Positions 50,622-59,445 of a stretch of 64,000 bases of DNA are shown here, one piece after another. Made by a program: the position numbers and the translations under genes. The notes under the pieces were generated by a model. The model saw only the letters and a list, made by a program, of their open reading frames with translations, had not been told where the DNA came from and made no database searches. The number at the start of each line of letters is the position of its first letter. Positions within the stretch are counted from its first letter, which is position 1. The stretch is taken from positions 46,016 to 110,015 of the forward strand of contig NZ_FNCG01000021.1 in assembly GCF_900100945.1 (NCBI RefSeq). The letters run 5' to 3'. This DNA comes from Mucilaginibacter gossypii. Lineage in GTDB: Bacteria > Bacteroidota > Bacteroidia > Sphingobacteriales > Sphingobacteriaceae.

Positions 50622-51408
50622 TGTTGAGGAGTTTGATATGCCGTTTGAGTACGGCAAATCAATACCATTTGATGAGCAGCTTGAAATTTCAACAAGGGGT
50701 ACCAATACTATACTCAAATTACTGGGGCAGAAAAATATAAAGGTTACTTTTTTTTGCACTGCCAATTATGCCATCAATAGGCCGGATGTCATCAAACAGA
50801 TGGTGACCGAAGGACATGAAGTAGCCTCGCACGGGTATTATCATTCCGATTTTAAGGTTGAGCATTTAATGCAGTCAAAGCTGGCTTTGGAGAATATTTC
50901 CGGAACTGAAGTAACAGGTTTTCGGATGGCCCGGATGATGCCGGTGGATGAGGCTGAGATTGCGAAAGCGGGTTACGAGTATAACTCATCCATAAATCCG
51001 ACATGGCTGCCAGGAAGGTATAATAATTTTGATAAACCACGTACCTGGTTTTATGATCATGATGTGCTGCAGATTCCGGCTTCGGTTTCGCCGGTAATAC
51101 GTTTTCCGCTTTTCTGGCTGAGCTTTCATAATTTGCCGCTTTCTTTATTAAAAAGGATGGCCTCGGCAACGCTAAAAAAAGATGGCTACCTGAACCTTTA
51201 TTTTCACCCCTGGGAATTTACCAATCTGCACGATAAAGAAAAGTTCGGTTTCCCGGGCTATGTTTCCAAAAACTCGGGCGAAGCTTTTGCACGAAGGATA
51301 GCTGATTTTATTGATTGGGCAATGGACAAGGGTTACACCTTTGGACGGACGGACGGATTTTGTGAAATAATCAAAAACAAAATTAAACAAGAGGCCGTAT
51401 TACATTAA
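50602..51408 (+). CDS. Polysaccharide deacetylase family protein (NodB-like)
   Basis: A 268-residue protein with no signal peptide. NodB-domain motifs are LLGFDVEEFDMPFEYG (catalytic Asp), GHEVASHGYYHSDF (metal His pair), GFRMARMMP and YLNLYFHPWEF. It removes acyl groups from sugars, here probably a lipid-linked sugar made by the coupled GT2 enzyme, comparable in organisation to ArnC/ArnD, though I cannot show it is the same pathway. Start ATG lies within the GT2 gene's last codons. Confidence 0.88.
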   Translation: MILLGFDVEEFDMPFEYGKSIPFDEQLEISTRGTNTILKLLGQKNIKVTFFCTANYAINRPDVIKQMVTEGHEVASHGYYHSDFKVEHLMQSKLALENISGTEVTGFRMARMMPVDEAEIAKAGYEYNSSINPTWLPGRYNNFDKPRTWFYDHDVLQIPASVSPVIRFPLFWLSFHNLPLSLLKRMASATLKKDGYLNLYFHPWEFTNLHDKEKFGFPGYVSKNSGEAFARRIADFIDWAMDKGYTFGRTDGFCEIIKNKIKQEAVLH

Positions 51409-51549
51409 CGAGCTGTTAAGCAGCTTATAGCAAATCAATTACCAAATTGATTGTTATTTTCAGCATAATTTTGCATATTTGCACCGCAAAAAAATATACA
51501 GTATACCATGGGTTCGAAACCATGCTTATATTTGTAGTTTAGGTGCGAT

Positions 51550-51623
51550 GGTCCTATAGCTCAGCTGGATAGAGCAACAGATTTCTAATCTGTAGGTCTT
51601 TGGTTCGAATCCAAATGGGATCA
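51550..51623 (+). tRNA. tRNA-Arg (anticodon TCT)
   Basis: A 74-nt cloverleaf: acceptor GGTCCTA/TGGGATC (with G-U pairs), D arm GCTC-AGCTGGATA-GAGC, anticodon stem CAGAT/ATCTG with loop TTCTAAT-type and TCT anticodon, T arm TTTGG-TTCGAAT-CCAAA, discriminator A. No encoded CCA. Reads AGA (and AGG) codons. Confidence 0.93.
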
Positions 51624-51631
51624 CTTATAAG

Positions 51632-51668
51632 AAAAGCCGTTTCGTATACATAGAAACGGCTTTTTTTG
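51632..51668 (+). terminator. Intrinsic terminator after tRNA-Arg
   Basis: AAAAGCCGTTTC (51632-51643) and GAAACGGCTTTT (51653-51664) pair perfectly around a 9-base loop, followed by T. It ends the tRNA transcript 9 bp after the discriminator. Confidence 0.9.
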
Positions 51669-51886
51669 TACATGAGGGCACTTTTGAGGGCCGGCCATAT
51701 CTTGAATAGACGCTCGTCGTAACAGCTTGTCCCGGAACACAGTGGGCAAGTTCAACAGAATCTCCACCTATCAACGAGTATCGTATCGACTTTATAGCCA
51801 GTTGTAAAAGTCATTGCTAAGTGAGTTCATGTGTGCTGCTTCCCCGGTAAGCGAGCTATAGACTATACGAAAGTCTGATGCTTTTT
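51669..51886. other. Non-coding gap between the tRNA-Arg terminator and the AraC/reductase pair
   Basis: No gene, repeat of the tRNA 3' end, or integrase remnant is recognised. Base composition is somewhat more GC-rich than the flanks. Confidence 0.4.
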
Positions 51887-52678
51887 TCAGTAAAGCACAG
51901 CAGTCGGCGCAAGCCCGAATTGCTTTTTAAAGGCAAAGGAGAAATGGGACAGATTCTCGAAGCCCAGCTCAAGATAAATGTCTTTGGGCTTTTGGCTTTG
52001 CTGGTGGATGAGAAAGTAAGCTTCTTCCAATCGCTTTTTTGTCAGCCAGCGTCCGGGCGTGTCGTTATAGATTTGCTGGAAGTCACGCTTGAAAGCGGAT
52101 AAGCTTCTGCCCGTCAGAAACGCGAAGCGCTCTAAAGGGACATTAAACCTGAAGTTCCGGGTCATGAAGGCTTCGATGTCTATCTTTTGCGGCGCACCGA
52201 AGTTGAACAATGCGGCAGCAAGGCCTGGGTCGCTTTTGAGCAGGATCAATAGCAGTTCTTCCCGCTTGAGATCTGCAAAAGCTTCCTCGATCTCGGCCTC
52301 GCCCCTATAATAGGGTTCGAGGGAATGGATGAAGCTGGTAAGCAGCTGATCGTCCTTGACCGGCAGGATGGAATCGTCTGACGTGGCGATGCCGGTATCT
52401 ACCCTGTGCCGGGCTAAAAACCGTTTTAGAAAAGCTTCATCCAGCACGATGACGATCTTTTTAAAGTCACCGTCCTGTTGCTGCTTGGTGTAGCGTAGCA
52501 AATGGTTCTTACGGGCGATGCAGCTATCGCCGGGATGAAAGTGGTAATGCTTGTCGCCACTGTATGCAAGCATAGAGCCTTTTAGGAGGTACAGAAAGAA
52601 ATGATCGGATATTACCTGTTCGGGAGATATTCCGGGCCCTAAATGACAGGATTGCAGACTACTGGTGATCATGCTCAA
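51887..52678 (-). CDS. AraC-family transcriptional regulator
   Basis: A 263-residue protein: an N-terminal cupin-like sensor half (FHPGDSCIARKNHLLRYTKQ) and a C-terminal AraC DNA-binding domain (FNVPLERFAFLTGRSLSAFK, then KDIYLELGFENLSHFSFAFK and a FGLAPTAV ending). It starts 6 bp after the stop of the NAD-dependent reductase and is likely co-transcribed with it, so it may autoregulate the pair. Ligand unknown. Codon use here looks more GC-rich than in the flanking genes, hinting at transfer, but I have not measured it. Confidence 0.9.
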   Translation of the reverse strand: MSMITSSLQSCHLGPGISPEQVISDHFFLYLLKGSMLAYSGDKHYHFHPGDSCIARKNHLLRYTKQQQDGDFKKIVIVLDEAFLKRFLARHRVDTGIATSDDSILPVKDDQLLTSFIHSLEPYYRGEAEIEEAFADLKREELLLILLKSDPGLAAALFNFGAPQKIDIEAFMTRNFRFNVPLERFAFLTGRSLSAFKRDFQQIYNDTPGRWLTKKRLEEAYFLIHQQSQKPKDIYLELGFENLSHFSFAFKKQFGLAPTAVLY

Positions 52679-52684
52679 AAATAC

Positions 52685-53653
52685 TTAATTCAAAAGACTA
52701 TCCACACTTGCCAATATCACTTCTTCCTTACTGCGAGGATGCCAATTCAATACCCGCTGTGACTTTTCGTTGGAAATGGCGATATAGAAGGATTCATCCA
52801 GCGGTTTCAAGTCGGCGATGTTTCCGGCGTATTCGGGTCTTTCTTTCCGGATAAGCTCAGCCACGTCGTAAAGGCTCATGACCCCGGTGGCTGTTGCCAG
52901 GAAGCGCTCACCCGCTGCGGCCGGATGTGTCATTGCTTTGAGGTGAATATCGGCTACATCACGCACATCCACCACGCCAAAAGTGAAGGGCAGCGTTTCT
53001 TTGATCTGGCCATCCAATACGCCTTTCACAAAGCCGATAGAGGTGGAAAAGTCTTTTCCCAGGGCAGGGCCGAATACGCCTACCGGGTTTATTACGGTGA
53101 GTTCCATGCCGTCGCCCTCGCTGTTAATCCAGTCCCAGGCAGCTTTTTCGGCAATCGTTTTAGATTTGATGTAGGCGCGGTCTGTCAGTTCGGGGTCTGT
53201 CCAGTCTTCTTCGGTAAAGGTGTAGCCTTTGGGATCTTTGCTGTAGCCGATGGCAGCAAAGGATGAGGTTAATACCACGCGTTTCACACCGGCATGGCGG
53301 GCGGCTTTCAATACCCTTAATGCGCCATCCCGTGCGGGTATAATAAGGTCGTTGGCATCTTCGGGTTCTTCGGCAGGAAATGGGGAAGCTACGTGCAGCA
53401 CATAGGTGCAGCCATCAGCTGCCCAATTCCAGTTCAGGTCATTAGTCAGGTCTGCTTCCACAAAGGCGAGGTTTTCAATGGATTTCATTCCGGCTCCTTT
53501 GAGCAGGTTAATTACTTCGTCTTTTCTTTTTAAGGAGCGAAGGGTTGTTTTAACAGTGTAGCCTTGTTGTAAGAGTTGAAGGATACAATAGATGCCAATG
53601 AAGCCTGTGCCGCCTGTTACTAATACGGTTGGCTGTTTGATGTTATTTTCCAT
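52685..53653 (-). CDS. NAD-dependent epimerase/dehydratase family aldehyde reductase (extended SDR)
   Basis: A 322-residue extended SDR. The dinucleotide motif TGGTGFIG is near residue 12, LRSLKRKDEV marks the NADP-preferring basic loop, and YIKSKTIAEKAAW holds the catalytic Tyr and Lys. The gene resembles dihydroflavonol-4-reductase/aldehyde reductase members (LHVASPFPAEEPEDAND and GVFGPALGKD). It reduces aldehydes or ketones. Substrate unknown. First gene of a two-gene unit with the AraC regulator; a 7-of-8 -7 match (CATCTTTG) lies about 20 bp upstream. Confidence 0.9.
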   Translation of the reverse strand: MENNIKQPTVLVTGGTGFIGIYCILQLLQQGYTVKTTLRSLKRKDEVINLLKGAGMKSIENLAFVEADLTNDLNWNWAADGCTYVLHVASPFPAEEPEDANDLIIPARDGALRVLKAARHAGVKRVVLTSSFAAIGYSKDPKGYTFTEEDWTDPELTDRAYIKSKTIAEKAAWDWINSEGDGMELTVINPVGVFGPALGKDFSTSIGFVKGVLDGQIKETLPFTFGVVDVRDVADIHLKAMTHPAAAGERFLATATGVMSLYDVAELIRKERPEYAGNIADLKPLDESFYIAISNEKSQRVLNWHPRSKEEVILASVDSLLN

Positions 53654-54134
53654 GTTGAATTTTCTTTTGACAAAGATGGCGCTAATGCGGCTTGCCTGTT
53701 TTGTTTAGAAGTTCAATTTTGTTTTGTTTAAAAGTCCAGGAGATTTGATTTTGCTTTAAGCCGCTGACTATAAGGTTTAGCACATAACTGTGTTATTTAC
53801 CAAGCGGATAAAGCATTTTAATTCCAATCTGTCTTTTTATTGATGTTAAAGTAACACTTAAAATTGCACTGAATTCCTTATGAAAAATTCTCATATCGCT
53901 GGCAAGTAAATATTAATATTTGTTTTTTCGGTATATCTATCGAACTTAAAATGAATGTTTATTTAACAATTAATTTAAGTTTTTATTTGATTATTGATTT
54001 AATTGATTTAGATTAGTAATACAATTAAAACCTAATTATAGTTCCCTCTACACGGTGAATTTTTATTGACTGGTAAACAAATTAGTTGTTTTCAATGAAG
54101 ACGGACTGTAACTATTATAAACATCAAATTTATA
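53654..54134. other. AT-rich regulatory region between the reductase and the ECF sigma gene
   Basis: About 480 bp with no supported gene or RNA. It holds the divergent promoters of the reductase/AraC unit and the uptake locus. Long A/T tracts (around 53930-54030) may bend DNA; no palindromic operator stood out. Confidence 0.45.
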
Positions 54135-54716
54135 ATGAAATCAATTGAGTTAAATCATACTGACGACGTTTTATTGTTACAGCAAATAGAACAGGGCAGT
54201 CAACATGCATTTAATTTATTGTATGAAAAGCATTGGGGAAACGCCTATTCTGAAGCCTATAAACGTTTAAAGGATTCGGATCAGGCAAAAGATATAGTCC
54301 AGGAAGTATTTACCCATATTTGGCTCAAAAAAGAAAGTCTCCGTATTCATAATCTACCGGCTTATTTAACAGTAGCTATACGTAATAAGGTGTTTAAACT
54401 GGCTGAAAAGCAGAAAATCATTCATCCATTTTTTGATGTCATTGATGACCTGCCTGCATCTTGCCAACAAGCTGACGACAATTTGCTTTGGAAAGAGTTT
54501 TTAATATCTTATGAGGCACTTTTAAATACACTTCCTCCTAAAAGGCAAATTATTTTCCGGCTTCATTATCAGAACGATTTACCAACGAAAGAAATCGCGG
54601 CACAATTAGGTCTCACAAGAAAAACAGTTCAAAATCAGCTCGGAAAAGCTATTGAAAAATTGAAAGTGTCATTATTACCCTTCCTTTCTTTATTGATCAT
54701 TTTATTTGGGCAATAA
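54135..54716 (+). CDS. ECF RNA polymerase sigma-70 factor (Bacteroidota uptake-locus type)
   Basis: A 193-residue sigma factor. Region 2 (FNLLYEKHWGNAYSEAYKRL, then DIVQEVFTHIWLKKESL) binds core and the -10 region. Region 4 (TLPPKRQIIFRLHYQNDLPT, then EIAAQLGLTRKTVQNQLGKA) reads the -35. It is the type found in front of FecR/SusC loci, where it is released by its anti-sigma when the outer-membrane receptor senses substrate. It heads the uptake locus, with the anti-sigma gene 92 bp on. A hydrophobic C-terminal tail (LLPFLSLLIILFGQ) is notable. Confidence 0.93.
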   Translation: MKSIELNHTDDVLLLQQIEQGSQHAFNLLYEKHWGNAYSEAYKRLKDSDQAKDIVQEVFTHIWLKKESLRIHNLPAYLTVAIRNKVFKLAEKQKIIHPFFDVIDDLPASCQQADDNLLWKEFLISYEALLNTLPPKRQIIFRLHYQNDLPTKEIAAQLGLTRKTVQNQLGKAIEKLKVSLLPFLSLLIILFGQ

Positions 54717-54808
54717 AATAATTAAGTCTGAAAAAAAATTTTTTAGCAGAGTGGGACTTTTGTTTGTTTATAGGTCATATCTATAATCAGTAGTACAACC
54801 TATTTTAA

Positions 54809-55822
54809 ATGGACAAGCAATATTTTCTTGAACTGTTGCATAAATATCTCAATAATGAAGCAACAGATGAAGAACAACAATTTTTAGTTAAATATTATGA
54901 GTTGTTTTCTGCTGAGCCAGATATTGTTTCTCTATTGAGTGATGAGCAGAAGAAGGAAATCAGGGAAGAAATAAATGCCTCAATTTGGGAAAACATCGAT
55001 AAACATACCGGTGTTGATAAAAAAATAATACGCCTCAAGACTTGGGGCAGAAAAATAGCTTCCGCAGCGGCAATCATTGGGGTTTGTGGCATAGGGTATT
55101 TGTTTTTACACAATAAATCGGTTGTTAAACCGCCCCAGTCATATTCGGCCCATCGGCCAAAACCTAACCTGTTTCTGGTACTGCCTGACGGAAGCAGGGT
55201 AATACTCAGCTATGGTAGCAAACTTAGTTATGCTTCATCATTTGATGGCCTTACGAAACGCGAAGTATATCTTACGGGTGAAGCCTTTTTCGATATAAAA
55301 CACAACAACTTAAAACCGTTTGTTGTACACACCGGTAAAATAAAAACAATCGTGTTGGGTACTGCATTTGATGTAAAAGCAGTGCCCGGTGATAAAACCA
55401 TAACAGTCACCGTTACCAGAGGCAAGGTAAAAGTCAGCAATAATAACAAGCTCCTGGGCATTATTGTTCCCAATCAGCAGATCACCTTTGACCGGCAAAA
55501 ATCTATTTCAATGCAAACTAACATAAATGCAAAAAATTATACAATCTGGACGGCGAAGGATGATTTGTATTTTGAAGATGTAACTTTTGGGGAAGCAGCC
55601 AAGGTATTGGAAGACAGGTTTAAGGTTAAGATATTATTTACAGATCAGTTGGTTCGCTCAAAACACTTCACCTCTACTTTCAATAAATCTGCCAACCTGG
55701 ATCAGGCATTAAAGAGCATTTGTGAGTTCAATGACGCCACTTATTCGTACGATAAAGCGAAGACTACCATAACCATCACCACTAAATCTCAAGCCAATTC
55801 AACTAAATCTCAAACCAATTAA
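54809..55822 (+). CDS. FecR-type anti-sigma factor
   Basis: A 337-residue inner-membrane protein. A cytoplasmic part with a Glu-rich start (LHKYLNNEATDEEQQFLVKY) holds the sigma. One transmembrane helix (KIASAAAIIGVCGIGYLFLH) follows, then a periplasmic FecR domain (LPDGSRVILSYGSKLSYASS, VYLTGEAFFDIKHN) and a DUF4974 domain that contacts the SusC signalling domain. It transduces substrate occupancy to the sigma factor. The C-terminus ends in a short duplication (TKSQANSTKSQTN) seen also in DNA. A 23-codon frame and an antisense terminator lie before susC. Confidence 0.92.
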   Translation: MDKQYFLELLHKYLNNEATDEEQQFLVKYYELFSAEPDIVSLLSDEQKKEIREEINASIWENIDKHTGVDKKIIRLKTWGRKIASAAAIIGVCGIGYLFLHNKSVVKPPQSYSAHRPKPNLFLVLPDGSRVILSYGSKLSYASSFDGLTKREVYLTGEAFFDIKHNNLKPFVVHTGKIKTIVLGTAFDVKAVPGDKTITVTVTRGKVKVSNNNKLLGIIVPNQQITFDRQKSISMQTNINAKNYTIWTAKDDLYFEDVTFGEAAKVLEDRFKVKILFTDQLVRSKHFTSTFNKSANLDQALKSICEFNDATYSYDKAKTTITITTKSQANSTKSQTN

Positions 55823-55833
55823 ACTTAAAGTAT

Positions 55834-55905
55834 ATGAAGAAAAAGTACCTCAAAAATCACAAACAGATCCTGTTTAAAAGAAGTCCGGATAGTTCTCCGG
55901 CATAA
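55834..55905 (+). CDS. Possible 23-residue leader peptide between fecR and susC
   Basis: A short frame (MKKKYLKNHKQILFKRSPDS and so on, ending TAA) begins 11 bp after the anti-sigma stop. It is very basic. It may be a real small protein, a leader, or chance; no family recognised. It overlaps the end of the putative antisense terminator. Confidence 0.25.
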   Translation: MKKKYLKNHKQILFKRSPDSSPA

Positions 55906-55947
55906 AAAACCCTCTGAACCATTTCCGGGGAAATAACCTCAGAGGGT
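55903..55947 (-). terminator. Minus-strand intrinsic terminator in the susC leader (antisense RNA end)
   Basis: On the minus strand ACCCTCTGA pairs with TCAGAGGGT (9 bp, ends 55947 and 55909), with an inner ATTTC/GAAAT stem, then six T. On the plus strand no T-run follows, so it terminates minus-strand RNA. It is placed 100 bp before susC, antisense to the leader. Confidence 0.7.
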
Positions 55948-56043
55948 CGCTAACGCTATTCGACTGCAATCGATTGTATTAGCCGGGTGTTTTAAATTTT
56001 AACATTCAATCGAAGACATTAATCACTTAAAACAAACTAAATT

Positions 56044-59000
56044 ATGAATTTTTCCATAATTCTGGCAGAACCGCGGCATTTTGTTAAATACCCGCTCAGA
56101 TTTCATCTGCTAATTGACTTAAATTTTAAACAGTGTATGAGAATCGGGATAATTTCAATGTTCATATTAGCTACTTCAATTCCTGTATTTTCAGCAGCCC
56201 CTGTAAAGAGTCAGACAATTGACCAGGTAGCGGTGAGTCTTACACTCAAGAATGAATCACTTGTAAAAGCTTTTCATAAAATCGAATCACAAAGCAGTTT
56301 TCATTTTATGTATCGCAATGATGATGTGAAGGATATTCTCAACCTGGATATTGCTGCCAGTAATAAATCGATAGCAGTAGTTCTGAAGGCCATTTTGTCT
56401 AACACTTTACTCAAATTCAGACAGATTGATGACCAGATATTAATTACAAAATCAAATCAGGATAAAGCGGCAACCGGTGAAAAAGCAGATGTCACTACTG
56501 ATATAGTAGCATCCAAAGGCATAATTAAAGGAACGGTGACCGATTCAAAGGAGAGTCCGTTAGCGGGTGTTACGGTAAAACTGGATGGCGCAATTTCATT
56601 AAATAAAGCAACAGACGTTAACGGTAACTATAGCTTCGCTAATTTACCGGCAGGTAACTATACGCTCACTTTTACTTTTGTTGGTTTTAAATCGGTAACA
56701 AAAACATTAGCATTAGGGGAGGATCAGCAAAGTGTAATTAATGTGGTGTTAACGGAAAGTACAAATGGCCTGGACGAAGTTGTTGTAACTGGTTACGGAA
56801 CACAGAAAAAGCGGGAAGTAACCAGCGCAATTACCTCTGTAAGTGCAGCACAATTTAATAAAGGTAATATCAGCGATGTTGCACAGTTATTACAAGGTAA
56901 AGTAGCCGGTCTTTCTATCGCACGCCCGGGTGGCGACCCTAACGGTGGTTTTGCCATCAGGTTAAGGGGACTTTCTACTTTAGGAGCTAACACACAGCCG
57001 CTAATAGTGCTTGATGGCCAGGTGGGGGCTGATATTAATACAGTTGATCCAAATGATATAAAAAGTATTGACGTACTGAAGGATGGTTCGGCCGCTGCCA
57101 TTTATGGTACACGCGGGTCGGCGGGCGTTATCATTATAACAACCATCGCAGGAAAGAGAGGGATGTCAAAGCTTACTTATAACGTTTCAGGTACTGAAGA
57201 AACCCCTGCCAAATTTACCAAGCATATGACAGCCGCCGAGTTTGTTGCGCTTGGCAAAGGGACAAACTATGGCTCTTCTACCGATTGGAATAAAGAAATA
57301 ACCCGTTCGGCTTTTTCACATGTACATAATTTAGGCATTTCGGGAGGTGATGAGCGTACTGTTTATGATGCAACTTTAAACTATCGCAATAGTCAGGGTG
57401 TTGCAATCAGAACTGGTTTTCAGCAATTAAATGGCCGTTTGAATATCACACACAAGGCGTTGGATAACAAATTGGTCCTCAATTTAAATATAAATACTAC
57501 TAACAGAAACTCACAATTTGGTTTTCCCGATGCTTTCAAATATGCAACCATTTTTAACCCCACAGCACCGGTGCATTCTACAGATCCTTTATATGATTTA
57601 ACCGGCGGGGGTTTTTTTGAATCCAACTTCGTTGATTATTCAAACCCGGTGGCAATGTTGGTTCAAAATACAAACGAAGCACGGAATAAGAAATTTAACA
57701 TTGGCGGAACCGCGACGTATGAGCTAACTAAAGGATTGAAGTTTGCTACTAAATATTTTAAACAAACAACAAGCATCTATCATTCAGAGTACTCCCCAAC
57801 TACAGCCTTTATTTCCAGGGGCTTTCCGTTGGGCAGTGGTTTTGGCCGTTCGGGTATTTCTGCAAAATTTGATGATGAATCTGAAAATAGCCTGCTTGAA
57901 AGCACCTTGTCTTACGACAAAACAATACATAAACTGGAGATTGCTGCTGTCGCCGGATATTCGTATCAGGATTTCTTCTACCAGGGATTTGATGCCCAGG
58001 GCGGTAATTTTGTAACTGATGCTTCGGGTCAGAATTTTGCAGCCGCTCTTGATTTTAAAAATGGTATAGGTGTAGTTGAAAGTTATAAAAATGAGAATAA
58101 GCTGATCTCGTTTTTCGGGCGGGTAAACTTAAACTATGATAATATCGCTTTCCTTTCGGCCAGTTTAAGAAGAGACGGTTCAACAGAGTTTGGTGTAAAT
58201 AACAAATGGGGCTTTTTTCCTGCTGTTAGTGCAGGTTTTGATTTGAGCAGAATATTAAAGATTCAAAGTATAAGCAACCTTAAATTGCGCGGCAGCTACG
58301 GTGTTACCGGTGCATTACCACCGTTTCCGTATCTTTCATTGTCTACTTTATCAAATAGCGGCGGTACCTACTATGCGGGCAATGGTGTATACCTCAGTAC
58401 CTACAGTGGCACCAGGAACCCTAACCCCGGTCTGAAATGGGAGAAAAAAGCTGAAACAGATATCGGTTTAGACTTTTCACTGTTAAACGGAAGGTTAACC
58501 GGCACATTTGACTATTTTAACCGGAAAACTACCGACTTGATTTTTGACGTTACGGTGCCTTCGCCACCGGCGTTATTCAACAACACATGGGAAAATATTG
58601 GTGAATTGAGTAACTCGGGTGTGGAATTAGCTTTAAGCTATGAAGCTATTAAAACACCTGACTTCAGTTGGACGACTGGTGGTAATATTTCAAGTTACCA
58701 CGTAGTTTTAACAAAGCTGATTGACGCTTTAAAAGGTTCGTACGTAGGGGCTACCAACCTTGGCACTCCTGGCCAGGAAGCCACGCAGTTAACGAGGGCG
58801 GTAGAAGGTCAGCCGATCGGTATACTTTACGGGCCCAAATATGTAGGTGTTGACGCAAATGGTGTATACCAGTACTCTGACGGCAAAGGCGGCACTGTTG
58901 GATTAGCAAATGCGCCACGCCAGGTTATTGGTAATGGCTTACCTAAATTTGAATTTGGGATTACCAACGCCTTTAGATACAAACAGTTCGATTTTAACTT

Positions 59001-59412
59001 TTTTCTTCGCTCATCTATCGGTCATCAGTTAATCAATACTTACCGCGCGTTTTACGAAAATCCAAATGTTGCAACCAGCTACAATATAGTAAATACCAAA
59101 TATTTCAATCCCAAAGTTACCGATGGTGCCGCATACAGCAGTTATGACGTTGAAAAAGCATCTTTCCTGAAATTGGATAACGCAACGTTTGGCTATACTT
59201 TCAAGATTGCCAAGAGTAGTAAACCGGGGATGATTAGCAGTTTGAGAGCCTATATTTCGGGCCAGAACCTTTTCACTATTACCGGTTATACAGGTGTCGA
59301 CCCGGAGGTTAGGTACGCTGACTCTGGAAATGTGTTAGCTCCGGGTATCGACCGCAGGGAGACATGGGTTTATACAAGGTCATTTACCCTCGGCGTTAAT
59401 TTGGGATTTTAA
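56044..59412 (+). CDS. SusC/RagA-family TonB-dependent outer-membrane receptor with STN signalling domain
   Basis: A 1122-residue receptor. After a long signal region (about 1-57) comes an STN domain (SFHFMYRNDDVKDILNLDIA), which talks to the FecR protein. A carboxypeptidase-regulatory-like beta domain (GTVTDSKESPLAGVTVKLDG) and a TonB box region (LDEVVVTGYGTQKK) follow. The plug (ISDVAQLLQGKVAGLSIARP) and a large barrel end in the consensus strand RSFTLGVNLGF. It imports bound oligosaccharides or other large nutrients with TonB energy and SusD as lid. The locus has no linked glycosidase in the visible part, so substrate is unknown. Confidence 0.95.
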   Translation: MNFSIILAEPRHFVKYPLRFHLLIDLNFKQCMRIGIISMFILATSIPVFSAAPVKSQTIDQVAVSLTLKNESLVKAFHKIESQSSFHFMYRNDDVKDILNLDIAASNKSIAVVLKAILSNTLLKFRQIDDQILITKSNQDKAATGEKADVTTDIVASKGIIKGTVTDSKESPLAGVTVKLDGAISLNKATDVNGNYSFANLPAGNYTLTFTFVGFKSVTKTLALGEDQQSVINVVLTESTNGLDEVVVTGYGTQKKREVTSAITSVSAAQFNKGNISDVAQLLQGKVAGLSIARPGGDPNGGFAIRLRGLSTLGANTQPLIVLDGQVGADINTVDPNDIKSIDVLKDGSAAAIYGTRGSAGVIIITTIAGKRGMSKLTYNVSGTEETPAKFTKHMTAAEFVALGKGTNYGSSTDWNKEITRSAFSHVHNLGISGGDERTVYDATLNYRNSQGVAIRTGFQQLNGRLNITHKALDNKLVLNLNINTTNRNSQFGFPDAFKYATIFNPTAPVHSTDPLYDLTGGGFFESNFVDYSNPVAMLVQNTNEARNKKFNIGGTATYELTKGLKFATKYFKQTTSIYHSEYSPTTAFISRGFPLGSGFGRSGISAKFDDESENSLLESTLSYDKTIHKLEIAAVAGYSYQDFFYQGFDAQGGNFVTDASGQNFAAALDFKNGIGVVESYKNENKLISFFGRVNLNYDNIAFLSASLRRDGSTEFGVNNKWGFFPAVSAGFDLSRILKIQSISNLKLRGSYGVTGALPPFPYLSLSTLSNSGGTYYAGNGVYLSTYSGTRNPNPGLKWEKKAETDIGLDFSLLNGRLTGTFDYFNRKTTDLIFDVTVPSPPALFNNTWENIGELSNSGVELALSYEAIKTPDFSWTTGGNISSYHVVLTKLIDALKGSYVGATNLGTPGQEATQLTRAVEGQPIGILYGPKYVGVDANGVYQYSDGKGGTVGLANAPRQVIGNGLPKFEFGITNAFRYKQFDFNFFLRSSIGHQLINTYRAFYENPNVATSYNIVNTKYFNPKVTDGAAYSSYDVEKASFLKLDNATFGYTFKIAKSSKPGMISSLRAYISGQNLFTITGYTGVDPEVRYADSGNVLAPGIDRRETWVYTRSFTLGVNLGF

Positions 59413-59445
59413 TTAAGGTATTTCAAAGTTTAATATATACAAATT

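Noticed and set aside
51550..51668. tRNA-Arg as an integration (att) site for an island carrying the AraC/reductase pair
   Set aside because: No repeat of the tRNA 3' end was found downstream, no integrase gene is present, and an intact terminator directly follows the tRNA.
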